From contig NZ_KN708638.1 of assembly GCF_000805335.1 (NCBI RefSeq), positions 7,313,305 through 7,373,521 on the forward strand: a DNA stretch of 60,217 nucleotides, written 5' to 3'. A program made the position numbers and the translations under genes. The notes below the pieces were generated by a model, which was not told the origin of the DNA, did not search any database, and saw only the letters and a list, made by a program, of their open reading frames with translations. Below are positions 8,062-16,544 of this stretch, in pieces; the first letter of the stretch is position 1, and every line of letters starts with the position of its first letter. The stretch is from Streptomyces sp. CT34. Lineage in GTDB: Bacteria; Actinomycetota; Actinomycetes; Streptomycetales; Streptomycetaceae.

Positions 8062-8818
8062 ACTCCGCCCGGTCGTTCACCCCGAGGGCGTGAAGGACCG
8101 GCGCAGCGGTGAGCACTGGGCCGGCCGCCTCTACATGCGGGAAATCTCGCTGCGCTGCGACCGGCACCTGGTGAACACCCGGGTCACGCCCAACCAGCTG
8201 ACCTACCTGATGACCGTCTTCGGCGTCCTCGCGGCCCCGGCGCTGCTGGTGCCGGGCGTCTGGGGCGCCGTGCTCGGCGTGCTGATGGTCCAGCTCTACC
8301 TGCTGCTCGACTGCGTCGACGGCGAGGTGGCGCGCTGGAAGAAGCAGTTTTCGCTCGGCGGCGTCTACCTGGACCGGGTCGGCGCCTATCTGTGCGACGC
8401 CGCGGTGCTCGTCGGCTTCGGCCTGCGCGCCGCCGATCTGTGGGGCCCCGGGCGCATCGACTGGCTCTGGGCGTTCCTCGGCACGCTGGCCGCGCTCGGC
8501 GCGATCCTGATCAAGGCGGAGACCGACCTCGTCGGTGTGGCCCGGCACCAGGGCGGGTTGCCGCCGGTCAAGGAGGCGGCGTCCGAGCCGCGCTCGTCCG
8601 GTCTGGCGCTGGCCCGCAGGGCCGCCGCGGCGCTGAAGTTCCACCGGCTGGTCCTCGGGATCGAGGCGTCCCTGCTGATCCTGGTCCTGGCGATCGTGGA
8701 CGCGGTGCGGGGCGACCTGTTCTTCTCCCGGCTCGGCGTCGCGGTGCTGGCCGGCATCGCGCTGCTCCAGACCGTGCTGCACCTCGTGTCCATCCTCGTC
8801 TCCAGCAGGCTCAAGTGA
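8039..8818 (+). CDS. CDP-alcohol phosphatidyltransferase family protein with altered active-site motif
   Basis: A 259-residue membrane protein with about six hydrophobic segments. The CDP-alcohol transferase signature is visible as DCVDGEVAR, eight residues, G, three residues, D. The final catalytic Asp expected four residues later is Ala: the sequence reads GVYLDRVGAYLCD. The preceding TPNQLTYL is also typical of the family. The operon context (cytidylyltransferase and G1P dehydrogenase-like enzyme upstream, glycosyltransferase downstream) suggests it works on the same CDP-polyol. With the base missing it may use another residue (Asp at +8), depend on the first transferase, or be non-catalytic. 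It overlaps the next gene by GTGA. Confidence 0.75.
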   Translation: MPKPSVAELRPVVHPEGVKDRRSGEHWAGRLYMREISLRCDRHLVNTRVTPNQLTYLMTVFGVLAAPALLVPGVWGAVLGVLMVQLYLLLDCVDGEVARWKKQFSLGGVYLDRVGAYLCDAAVLVGFGLRAADLWGPGRIDWLWAFLGTLAALGAILIKAETDLVGVARHQGGLPPVKEAASEPRSSGLALARRAAAALKFHRLVLGIEASLLILVLAIVDAVRGDLFFSRLGVAVLAGIALLQTVLHLVSILVSSRLK

Positions 8819-9705
8819 CCGCGGCTCCCGGGATGCGGCTCGGCGCGGTTGTCCTGACCATGGGCAACCGCCCCGACGAGCTGCGCGCGCTGCTGGACTC
8901 GGTCGCCAAGCAGCACGGCGATCCGGTCGAGATCGTGGTGGTCGGCAACGGCTCCCCGCTGCCGGAACTGCCCGACGGCGTACGGACCGTGGAACTCCCC
9001 GAGAACGTCGGCATCCCGGCGGGCCGCAACGTCGGCATCGAGGCGTTCGGCCCGCACGGCGGCGACGTCGACGCCCTGCTCTTCCTCGACGACGACGGGC
9101 TGCTGGCCAACGAGGACACCGCGGAGCTGTGCCGCGCGGCGTTCGCCGCGGACCCCGCGCTCGGCATCATCGGCTTCCGGATCGCCGATCCGGACACCGG
9201 GCGGACCCAGCGCCGGCACGTCCCGCGGCTGCGCGCCTCGGACCCGATGCGCTCGTCGCGGGTGACCACCTTCCTCGGCGGCGCGAACGCGGTCCGTACG
9301 GAGGTGTTCGCGGAGGTCGGCGGGCTGCCCGACGACTTCTTCTACGCCCATGAGGAGACCGACCTGGCCTGGCGGGCGCTGGACGCCGGCTGGCTGGTCG
9401 ACTACCGGTCGGACATGGTCCTGCACCACCCGACCACGGCCCCGGCCCGGCACGCGGTCTACCACCGCATGGTGGCCCGCAACCGCGTCTGGCTGGCCCG
9501 CCGCAACCTCCCCGCCGTGCTGGTTCCGGTCTACCTCGGCGTCTGGTTCCTGCTCACCCTCGCCCGCCGGCCGTCGTGGCCGGCGCTGCGGGCCTGGCTG
9601 GGCGGCTTCAAGGAGGGCTGGGCCACCGCATGCGGTCCCAGGCGCCCCATGAAGTGGGCTACCGTTTGGCGACTGACCCGACTGGGCCGCCCTCCCATCA
9701 TCTGA
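8815..9705 (+). CDS. Family 2 glycosyltransferase
   Basis: A 296-residue GT-A enzyme starting at a GTG that overlaps the previous stop (GTGA). Visible features are the N-terminal VVLTMGNRPDELRALLDS nucleotide-binding strand, NVGIPAGRNVGIEA, the metal-binding LFLDDDG, and HEETDLAWRA near residue 180, which supplies the ED-type catalytic base of rhamnosyl- or galactofuranosyl-like GT2 enzymes. A C-terminal hydrophobic stretch (VPVYLGVWFLLTLARR) may anchor it to the membrane. It sits between the CDP-polyol genes and the ABC exporter, so it probably decorates the exported polymer or lipid. The sugar donor cannot be read from sequence. Confidence 0.85.
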   Translation: MTAAPGMRLGAVVLTMGNRPDELRALLDSVAKQHGDPVEIVVVGNGSPLPELPDGVRTVELPENVGIPAGRNVGIEAFGPHGGDVDALLFLDDDGLLANEDTAELCRAAFAADPALGIIGFRIADPDTGRTQRRHVPRLRASDPMRSSRVTTFLGGANAVRTEVFAEVGGLPDDFFYAHEETDLAWRALDAGWLVDYRSDMVLHHPTTAPARHAVYHRMVARNRVWLARRNLPAVLVPVYLGVWFLLTLARRPSWPALRAWLGGFKEGWATACGPRRPMKWATVWRLTRLGRPPII

Positions 9706-9773
9706 CAAGCTCTTACCTGAGAGCATCAGGCGCGAACCGGGGCGAGCCCCGGCAGCGCACCTTGAGGACGAAA

Positions 9774-10712
9774 GTGTCAACTGTGAGCGAGACCACGCAC
9801 GACAGTGCGGTCGCCATGAGTGCCCCGCCATCCGCCGACGAAGGGCTCACGGCGGCCCAGCGGGCCCAGAAGTACGGGCTCGCGCAGAGCGGTGCCCGCC
9901 CCAGCCTCGCGGAGTACATCCGGCAGCTGTGGGACCGCCGGCATTTCATCTCCGCCTTCTCCAGCGCCCGGCTGACCGCGCAGTTCAGCCAGGCGAAGCT
10001 GGGCCAGGTCTGGCAGGTGGCGACGCCGCTGCTGAACGCGCTCGTGTACTACCTCATCTTCGGCCTGCTGATCGGCACCCGGAAGGGCGTTCCGGACTAC
10101 GTCCCGTTCCTGGTGACCGGCGTCTTCATCTTCACCTTCACCCAGAGTTCGGTGATGGCGGGCACCCGCGCGATCTCCGGCAGCCTGGGCCTGGTGCGCG
10201 CGCTGCACTTCCCGCGGGCCTGCCTGCCGATCTCGTTCTCGCTGATGCAGCTCCAGCAACTGCTGATCTCCATGGGCGTGCTGGTGGCCATCCTGCTGGG
10301 CTTCGGCCAGGTGCCGACCTGGTCCTGGCTGCTGGTGATCCCGGCGCTGGCGCTGCAGTTCGTGTTCAACACCGGTCTGGCGATGGTCATGGCCCGCCTC
10401 GGCAGCAAGACGCCGGACCTGGCGCAGCTGATGCCCTTCATCATGCGGACGTGGATGTACGCGTCCGGCGTGATGTTCAGCATCGACCTGATCCTGAAGG
10501 GCAAGCACGTCCCGCACATCGTCGAGGTGCTGCTCTACGCCAACCCCGCCGCGGTCTACATCGACCTGGTGCGGTTCGCGCTGATCGACAGCTTCAAGGC
10601 GCACCAGCTCCCGCCGCACGTGTGGGCGTTCGCGGGCGGCTGGGCGCTGCTGGCGGGCGTCGCGGGCTTTGTGTACTTCTGGAAGGCTGAGGAGCGGTAC
10701 GGACGTGGCTGA
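9774..10712 (+). CDS. ABC-2 type polysaccharide/teichoic acid export permease (TagG/Wzm-like)
   Basis: 312 residues from GTG at 9774, with a GAGG ribosome site about 7 nt upstream. A hydrophilic N-terminus (~75 residues) contains the amphipathic 'LWDRRHFISAFSSARLTAQF' segment typical of TagG/Wzm gate helices. About six transmembrane helices follow, including PFLVTGVFIFTFTQSS and a C-terminal WALLAGVAGFVYFWKAEERYG. The family exports lipid-linked glycans or teichoic acids. Its end overlaps the ATPase gene by 8 nt, so the two form one transporter. It begins 68 nt after the glycosyltransferase, the only sizeable gap inside this operon. Confidence 0.88.
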   Translation: MSTVSETTHDSAVAMSAPPSADEGLTAAQRAQKYGLAQSGARPSLAEYIRQLWDRRHFISAFSSARLTAQFSQAKLGQVWQVATPLLNALVYYLIFGLLIGTRKGVPDYVPFLVTGVFIFTFTQSSVMAGTRAISGSLGLVRALHFPRACLPISFSLMQLQQLLISMGVLVAILLGFGQVPTWSWLLVIPALALQFVFNTGLAMVMARLGSKTPDLAQLMPFIMRTWMYASGVMFSIDLILKGKHVPHIVEVLLYANPAAVYIDLVRFALIDSFKAHQLPPHVWAFAGGWALLAGVAGFVYFWKAEERYGRG

Positions 10713-11508
10713 GCAGATGGACGGCGTCCAGCCGACGGCAGCGGCGCAGGAGCGGATCCCGACCGTGATCGCGGACGAGCTGCACATCGTCTACCGGGTG
10801 TACGGCACCGGTACGGGCAAGGGCAGCGCGACCGCCGCGCTCAGCCGCATCGTCCGGCGCCGGCCCTCGGTGGGCGTGCGCGAGGTGCATGCGGTCAAGG
10901 GGGTCTCCTTCACCGCCTACCGCGGCGAGTCGATCGGCCTGATCGGCTCGAACGGCTCCGGCAAGTCGACTCTCCTCAAGGCCGTCGCCGGCCTGCTGCC
11001 CGCCGAGCGCGGCAAGGTCTACACCCACGGCCAGCCCTCGCTGCTCGGCGTCAACGCGGCCCTGATGAACGACCTGACCGGCGAGAAGAACGTCATCCTC
11101 GGCGGGCTGGCCATGGGCATGTCCCGCGAGCAGGTCCGCGAGCGCTACGACGAGATCGTCGACTTCTCCGGCATCAACGAGAAGGGCGACTTCATCTCGC
11201 TGCCGATGCGCACCTATTCGTCCGGTATGGCGGCCCGGCTGCGGTTCTCCATCGCGGCGGCCAAGGACCACGACGTGCTGCTGATCGACGAGGCGCTGGC
11301 CACCGGCGACCGGGCCTTCCAGAAGCGCTCGGAGGCCCGCATTCGGGAGCTGCGCAAGGAAGCCGGTACGGTCTTCCTGGTCAGCCACAACAACAACTCC
11401 ATCCGCGACACCTGCGACCGGGTGCTGTGGCTGGAGCGGGGCGAGCTGCTGATGGACGGCCCGACGGACGAGGTCATCAAGGCGTACGAGAAGCAGACGG
11501 GCAAATAG
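10705..11508 (+). CDS. ABC-type polysaccharide/teichoic acid export ATPase (TagH/Wzt-like)
   Basis: 267 residues from GTG at 10705. Walker A is GSNGSGKST, the signature is in MRTYSSGMAARLRFS, Walker B is VLLIDEALATGD, and the switch His lies in FLVSHNNNS. YSSGM in place of LSGGQ and EALA(T)GD after Walker B are hallmarks of the O-antigen and teichoic acid exporter ATPases. There is no long C-terminal carbohydrate-binding domain of the Wzt-O9a type, so substrate selection probably depends on the lipid carrier rather than a terminal sugar cap. A GC hairpin follows 16 nt after the stop, ending the operon. Confidence 0.9.
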   Translation: MAEQMDGVQPTAAAQERIPTVIADELHIVYRVYGTGTGKGSATAALSRIVRRRPSVGVREVHAVKGVSFTAYRGESIGLIGSNGSGKSTLLKAVAGLLPAERGKVYTHGQPSLLGVNAALMNDLTGEKNVILGGLAMGMSREQVRERYDEIVDFSGINEKGDFISLPMRTYSSGMAARLRFSIAAAKDHDVLLIDEALATGDRAFQKRSEARIRELRKEAGTVFLVSHNNNSIRDTCDRVLWLERGELLMDGPTDEVIKAYEKQTGK

Positions 11509-11524
11509 CCCATCTGCGGCGGAA

Positions 11525-11553
11525 GGCCCTCGCGAGTCCGGTTCGCGGGGGCC
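11525..11553 (+). terminator. Probable terminator of the glycan/exporter operon
   Basis: An 11-bp stem (11525-11535 with 11543-11553, one G-T pair) with a 7-nt loop, GGCCCTCGCGA / TCGCGGGGGCC, lies just after the exporter ATPase stop. There is no T tract, as is common in high-GC actinomycetes. Confidence 0.65.
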
Positions 11554-11878
11554 TGTGAGCGTTAAAAGATGGTCAACTCCGCGGATTCCGGGAACGGTTC
11601 GGATCTCCGTGAGGTTGATCGGAGCGTTGCCCGGGGCTGCGGTACCCGCCCGGACGTGGCACAGGTGTACGGCGTAAGCTGTACAGGTCGCCGAGCGGCA
11701 CAAGTGGTGCAAGTCGGGCAAACCGCTCCCGGGTGGGCGATGAAGCCTCGATCGGAGCGCGTCGCAGGGCCGCGGCGTGTCCGAAATGGGATGTTTTGGC
11801 TTGGCGGTGTAGAACGGGAGACGTGACGGCAATGGCTACTGGTTCGCTCCGGCTCCACAACGCGCCGGGTAGCCCCCG
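11554..11878. other. Intergenic leader region of the hopanoid cluster
   Basis: No credible gene in 325 bp. It presumably holds the hpnC promoter. Imperfect inverted sequence is visible around the GTGTACGGCGTAAGCTGTACAG motif at about 11667-11688 (TGTAC...GTACA-type arms), a possible operator, but I have no independent support for it. Confidence 0.4.
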
Positions 11879-12826
11879 GTGAGCCGAGGAGACGAGCAGG
11901 CGCGTCGCGCCTTCCCGCGGCGGGCGGTGCCGAGTGGCGGGAGGGACCAGACACGCACCGTGCTCGACCAGGCCGCACACGAGAATTTCCCGGTCGCGCC
12001 GTTCTTCCTGCCGCGCGCCTGGCGCGCCGATCTGATGGCCGTCTACGGCTTCGCCCGCCTCGTCGACGACATCGGCGACGGCGATCTGGCGCCGGGCGGC
12101 GGCGATGCCGTCCTCCTCGGCCTGGACCGGGACCGGTACGACGACCGGCCCGCCCTGCTGGACGCCCTCGAAGCCGACCTGTACCGCTGCTTCGGCGACC
12201 GCGCCCCCGGCCCCAGCCATCCGCTGATGCGCCGGCTCGGCCCGACCGTCCGCCGCTGCGGACTGACCCCCGAGCCCTTCCTCGGCCTGATCGAGGCCAA
12301 CCGGCAGGACCAGCGGATCAGCCGCTACGGCACCTACGACGACCTGGTCGGCTACTGCGAGCTGTCCGCCAACCCCGTCGGCCGGCTCGTCCTCGGCATC
12401 ACCGGCACCACCAGCCCCGAGCGGATCCGGTACTCGGACGCGATCTGCACGGCGCTGCAGATCGTCGAGCACATCCAGGACGTGGCCGAGGACCTCGCCC
12501 GCGACCGTATCTATCTGCCGGCCGAGGACATGAAGCGCTTCCGGGTCACCGAGGCCGATCTGGCCGCCTCGACCGGGGGCGCATCGGTGCGCGCGTTGAT
12601 CGCGTTCGAAGCGGAACGCGCCCTTGAGCTGCTGAATGAAGGCACCCCGCTGGTGGGTAGCGTGCACGGCAGACTCAAGCTGCTGCTGGCCGGCTTCGTG
12701 GCCGGCGGGCGCGCCGCACTCCAGGCGGTGGCGACCGCCGATCACGATGTCCTCCCCGGACCCCCCAAACCGACCAAGCTCAGCCTGCTGCGCGAGATGC
12801 GGGCGACATTGCGAAGAGAGGGGTGA
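11879..12826 (+). CDS. hpnC: Hydroxysqualene synthase HpnC
   Basis: A 315-residue squalene/phytoene synthase-fold enzyme. The first Asp-rich motif LVDDIGD is at about residue 62 and the second, HIQDVAEDLARDRIYLP, near residue 200. AHENFPVAPFFLPRAWRADLMAVYGFAR is the typical HpnC entry sequence. In the HpnCDE route HpnC turns presqualene diphosphate into hydroxysqualene. The GTG start at 11879 gives some 30 extra hydrophilic residues before the conserved core, so a later start is possible. Its stop overlaps the GTG of hpnD (GTGA), meaning coupled translation. Confidence 0.92.
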   Translation: MSRGDEQARRAFPRRAVPSGGRDQTRTVLDQAAHENFPVAPFFLPRAWRADLMAVYGFARLVDDIGDGDLAPGGGDAVLLGLDRDRYDDRPALLDALEADLYRCFGDRAPGPSHPLMRRLGPTVRRCGLTPEPFLGLIEANRQDQRISRYGTYDDLVGYCELSANPVGRLVLGITGTTSPERIRYSDAICTALQIVEHIQDVAEDLARDRIYLPAEDMKRFRVTEADLAASTGGASVRALIAFEAERALELLNEGTPLVGSVHGRLKLLLAGFVAGGRAALQAVATADHDVLPGPPKPTKLSLLREMRATLRREG

Positions 12827-13776
12827 GTCGGACCGTGGAGACGACTGCACACGTGTCCGCGCCGGTGCTCGCCGCGTACCGCTACTGCGAGGCCGTCACC
12901 GGGCAGCAGGCACGGAACTTCGCGTACGGCATCCGGCTGCTGCCGGCCGAGAAGCGCCAGGCCATGTCGGCGCTCTACGCCTTCTCGCGCCGGGTCGACG
13001 ACATCGGCGACGGAAGCCTGGAGGCCGCCGCCAAGCAGCAGCGGCTGGAGGACACCCGCGCCCTGCTGGCCCGGGTCAAGGGCGGCGACATCGGCGAGGA
13101 CGACACCGACCCGGTGGCCGTCGCGCTGTCCGACGCCGCCCGGCGCTTCCCGATCCCGCTCGACGCGCTGGACGAGCTGATCGACGGCGTGCTGGCGGAC
13201 GTGCGCGGTGACACGTACGAGACCTGGGAGGAGCTCAAGGTCTACTGCCGCTGCGTCGCGGGGGGAATCGGCCGGCTCTCCCTGGGCGTGTTCGGCACCG
13301 TACCGGGCGCGCCGGGCGCCGAGCGCGCCGCCGAGTACGCCGACACGCTCGGGCTGGCGCTCCAACTCACCAATATCCTCAGGGATGTTCGCGAGGACGC
13401 CGGGAACGGCCGGACCTATCTCCCGGCCGAGGACCTCGCCAAGTTCGGCTGCTCGGCGGGGTTCGGCCGCCCGGTCCCGCCGCCCGGTGCCGATTTCGCC
13501 GGGCTGGTGCACTTCGAGGTCAGGCGCGCCCGTGCGCTGTTCGCCGACGGCTTCCGGCTGCTGCCGATGCTCGACCGGCGCAGTGGTGCCTGCGTGGCGG
13601 CGATGGCCGGGATCTACCACCGGCTGCTGTCGCGGATCGCCGCGGACCCGGAGGCGGTGCTGCGCGGCCGGGTGTCGCTGCCGGGCCGGGAGAAGGCGTT
13701 CGTCGCGGTGCGCGGACTGTCCGGGCTCGACGCGCGGGCGATCGGCCGCCGGGAGTCGGTCAGGAGGCGCGGATGA
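12823..13776 (+). CDS. hpnD: Presqualene diphosphate synthase HpnD
   Basis: 317 residues, same fold as HpnC. Motif 1 is RRVDDIGDG near residue 63; motif 2 is LTNILRDVREDAGNGRTYLP near residue 185. AYRYCEAVTGQQARNFAYGI matches the HpnD/CrtB N-terminus. HpnD condenses two farnesyl diphosphates to presqualene diphosphate, the first committed step of the three-enzyme squalene route. There is a 4-nt overlap with hpnC and a 100-nt gap to hpnE. Confidence 0.93.
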   Translation: MSRTVETTAHVSAPVLAAYRYCEAVTGQQARNFAYGIRLLPAEKRQAMSALYAFSRRVDDIGDGSLEAAAKQQRLEDTRALLARVKGGDIGEDDTDPVAVALSDAARRFPIPLDALDELIDGVLADVRGDTYETWEELKVYCRCVAGGIGRLSLGVFGTVPGAPGAERAAEYADTLGLALQLTNILRDVREDAGNGRTYLPAEDLAKFGCSAGFGRPVPPPGADFAGLVHFEVRRARALFADGFRLLPMLDRRSGACVAAMAGIYHRLLSRIAADPEAVLRGRVSLPGREKAFVAVRGLSGLDARAIGRRESVRRRG

Positions 13777-13876
13777 TGTGCCCGGCCGCGCACCCCTGCG
13801 GTGATCCGGCACCGGCGCGGCGGGCAACCCCTCGCCGGGTGGCTGCGTCCATGACGGGCGTAAGAGGGGAGAGCAC

Positions 13877-15319
13877 ATGACATCGGGAGCCATGCTGCCC
13901 GGGCGCGCCACCACCCGTCCCTCCGGCCGTCCCGAAGGGGCGGCTGCGGTGGTCGTCGGGGGCGGTCTCGCGGGTACCACCGCGGCGCTGGCGCTGGCCG
14001 ACGCCGGACTGCGGGTCACCCTCGTCGAGGGCCGCCCGCGCCTGGGCGGGCTGGTCTTCTCCTTCCGCCGCGACTCCGCCGCCGGCGAGCTGACCGTCGA
14101 CAACGGCCAGCACGTCTACCTGCGCTGCTGCACCGCCTACGGCACGCACCTGGAGCGGATCGGCGCGGACGGCCTGGCCCCCCTCCAGGACCGGATGGAC
14201 GTCCCGGTCCTGGACGCGGAGCGCCGGCGGCTCGGCCGGCTGCGGCGGACCGCGCTGCCGGTGCCGCTCCATCTGGCCGGGAGCCTGGCGCTGTACCCGC
14301 ACCTCTCACCCGCCGAGCGGGCCGGTGTGGTCCGCGCGACGCTGGCGCTGAAGAACCTCGACCCGGCCGACCCCGCACTGGACGGGATGGACTTCGGCAG
14401 CTGGCTGCGCCGCTACGGCCAGTCGCCGCGCGCCGTCGAGGCGCTCTGGGACCTGGTCGGCATCGCGACGCTCAACGCCACCGCCGGCGAGGCCTCGCTG
14501 GGGCTGGCCGCCAAGGTCTTCAGGACCGGGCTGCTCTCCGCGCCCGGCGCCGCCGACATCGGCTGGTCCCGGGTCCCGCTGGGCGCCGTCCACGACACGC
14601 TCGCCGGCACCGCGCTGCGGAAGGCCGGCGTCCGGGTCTCGCTGCGCACCCGCGCCGGTGCCGTCGCCCGCGCCGACGGCAGCTGGCAGGTCGCGGTGGA
14701 GAACGGCCCGCACGGCAAGGAGACGCTCACCGCGGACACCGTCGTGCTCGCCGTACCCCAGCGCGAGGCGCACGCCCTGCTGCCCGACGGCGCGCTGCCC
14801 GGCAAGGACCGGCTGCTGGACATCGGCACCGCGCCGATCCTGAACCTCCACGTCGTCTACGACCGCAAGGTGCTGCGCCGCCCCTTCTTCGCCGCGGTCG
14901 GCTCCCCGGTCCAGTGGGTCTTCGACCGGACCGACGCCTCGGGGCTGACCGGCGGCGGGCAGTACCTGGCCGTCTCGCAGTCCGCCGCGCGGCAGGAGAT
15001 CGACCATCCGGTCGCCGCGCTGCGCGCCCGCTACCTCCCCGAGCTGGAGCGGCTGCTGCCCGCCGCCCGGGGCGCCCGGATCCGCGACTTCTTCGTCACC
15101 CGCGAGCGCACCGCGACGTTCGCGCCCGCCCCGGGCGTCGGCAGGCTCCGCCCCGCCGCCCGCACCCAATCCTCCGGCCTTTTCCTGGCCGGCGCGTGGA
15201 CCGCCACCGGGTGGCCCGCGACCATGGAAAGCGCTGTTCGCAGCGGCACTGCCGCCGCTCGCGAGGCACTCACCGAACTCGGCTTCCCCCAGGGCCAGTT
15301 GCCTCAGGAGGCGGCATGA
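13877..15319 (+). CDS. hpnE: Hydroxysqualene dehydroxylase HpnE (FAD-dependent)
   Basis: A 480-residue flavoprotein of the amine oxidase/phytoene desaturase type. The dinucleotide-binding VVGGGLAGTTAALALADAG begins near residue 28 and the C-terminal FAD motif is GLFLAGAWTATGWPATMESA. HpnE reduces hydroxysqualene to squalene, completing HpnC/HpnD. The ATG at 13877 follows an AGAGGGGAGAG purine-rich ribosome site. The 3' end overlaps the polyprenyl synthase start by ATGA. Confidence 0.92.
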   Translation: MTSGAMLPGRATTRPSGRPEGAAAVVVGGGLAGTTAALALADAGLRVTLVEGRPRLGGLVFSFRRDSAAGELTVDNGQHVYLRCCTAYGTHLERIGADGLAPLQDRMDVPVLDAERRRLGRLRRTALPVPLHLAGSLALYPHLSPAERAGVVRATLALKNLDPADPALDGMDFGSWLRRYGQSPRAVEALWDLVGIATLNATAGEASLGLAAKVFRTGLLSAPGAADIGWSRVPLGAVHDTLAGTALRKAGVRVSLRTRAGAVARADGSWQVAVENGPHGKETLTADTVVLAVPQREAHALLPDGALPGKDRLLDIGTAPILNLHVVYDRKVLRRPFFAAVGSPVQWVFDRTDASGLTGGGQYLAVSQSAARQEIDHPVAALRARYLPELERLLPAARGARIRDFFVTRERTATFAPAPGVGRLRPAARTQSSGLFLAGAWTATGWPATMESAVRSGTAAAREALTELGFPQGQLPQEAA

Positions 15320-16437
15320 CAACGAGTACGAGCGCTCGCACGAGCACGAGCATCGGAAACAGAGGAGAAACCGTGACCCCGGCTTCCCCAGCTATCGACA
15401 CCGCGAGCGTCACCGCGCTGCTGGAGCGCGGGCGGACGCTCGCCACTCCCGTGCTGCGTGCCGCCGTCAACCGGCTCGCCCCTCCCATGGACGCGGTCGC
15501 CGCCTACCACTTCGGCTGGATCGACGTGGACGGCCGCCCCACCGAGGGCGACGGCGGCAAGGCGGTGCGGCCCGCGCTCGCGCTGCTGTCGGCCGAGGCC
15601 GCGGGCGCCGCCCCCGAGGTCGGGATCCCCGGCGCGGTCGCCGTGGAGCTGGTGCACAACTTCTCGCTGCTGCACGACGACCTCATGGACGGCGACGAGC
15701 AGCGCCGGCACCGCGACACGGTCTGGAAGGTGCACGGGCCGGCCCAGGCGATCCTCGTCGGCGATGCGCTGTTCGCGCTGGCCAACGAAATACTGCTGGA
15801 GCTCGGCACCGTCGACGCCGGCCGCGCCACCCGCCGACTGACCCTGGCCACCCGCAAGTTGATCGACGGTCAGGCCCAGGACATCTCGTACGAGCACCGC
15901 GAGCGGGTCACCGTCGAGGAGTGCCTGGAGATGGAGGGCAACAAGACCGGCGCGCTGCTGGCCTGCGCCGTCTCCATCGGCGCCGTCCTCGGCGGCGCCG
16001 ACGACCGTACCGCGGACATCCTGGAGCGGTACGGCCACCACCTCGGCCTCGCCTTCCAGGCCGTCGACGACCTGCTGGGCATCTGGGGCGACCCGGAGTC
16101 CACCGGCAAGCAGACCTGGAGCGATCTGCGCCAGCGCAAGAAGTCGCTGCCGGTCGTGGCCGCGCTGGCGGCCGGCGGGCCCGCCTCCGAGCGGCTCGCC
16201 GACATCCTGGCGGCCGACGCCAAGAAGAGCGAGACCGAGATCGCGGACTTCACCGAGGAGGAGTTCGCCTCCCGCGCGGCGCTGATCGAGGAGGCCGGCG
16301 GCCGGGAGTGGACCTCCCAGGAGGCCCGCCGCCAGCACGCCACCGCGGTCGCCGCGCTGGACGAGGTCGACATGCCGGAGCAGGTTCGTGCGCAGCTCGT
16401 CGCGCTGGCGGACTTCGTCGTCGTACGAGAGAGATGA
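15316..16437 (+). CDS. Polyprenyl (farnesyl-type) diphosphate synthase of the hopanoid cluster
   Basis: A 373-residue trans-prenyltransferase with first Asp-rich motif DDLMDGDEQRRHRD and second motif DDLLGIWGD. It elongates DMAPP with IPP, most likely to farnesyl diphosphate for HpnD (inference from context). Two start sites compete: the ATG at 15316 (overlapping the hpnE stop, AGGAGG 4 nt upstream) and the in-frame GTG at 15373 (GAGGAG 5 nt upstream). The 19 residues between them are Thr/Ser-rich and look non-structural, so both isoforms may be made. Confidence 0.88.
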   Translation: MTTSTSARTSTSIGNRGETVTPASPAIDTASVTALLERGRTLATPVLRAAVNRLAPPMDAVAAYHFGWIDVDGRPTEGDGGKAVRPALALLSAEAAGAAPEVGIPGAVAVELVHNFSLLHDDLMDGDEQRRHRDTVWKVHGPAQAILVGDALFALANEILLELGTVDAGRATRRLTLATRKLIDGQAQDISYEHRERVTVEECLEMEGNKTGALLACAVSIGAVLGGADDRTADILERYGHHLGLAFQAVDDLLGIWGDPESTGKQTWSDLRQRKKSLPVVAALAAGGPASERLADILAADAKKSETEIADFTEEEFASRAALIEEAGGREWTSQEARRQHATAVAALDEVDMPEQVRAQLVALADFVVVRER

Positions 16438-16544
16438 TGACCGTCACCACGCGATAGCTCGCAGTCGCCGGCCGGTGCCAGCCGGGCGCCGGCCGACGGA
16501 ATCCCTGAACACGCATTGACAGTTCACTGCAAGAAGGGGAAGCC

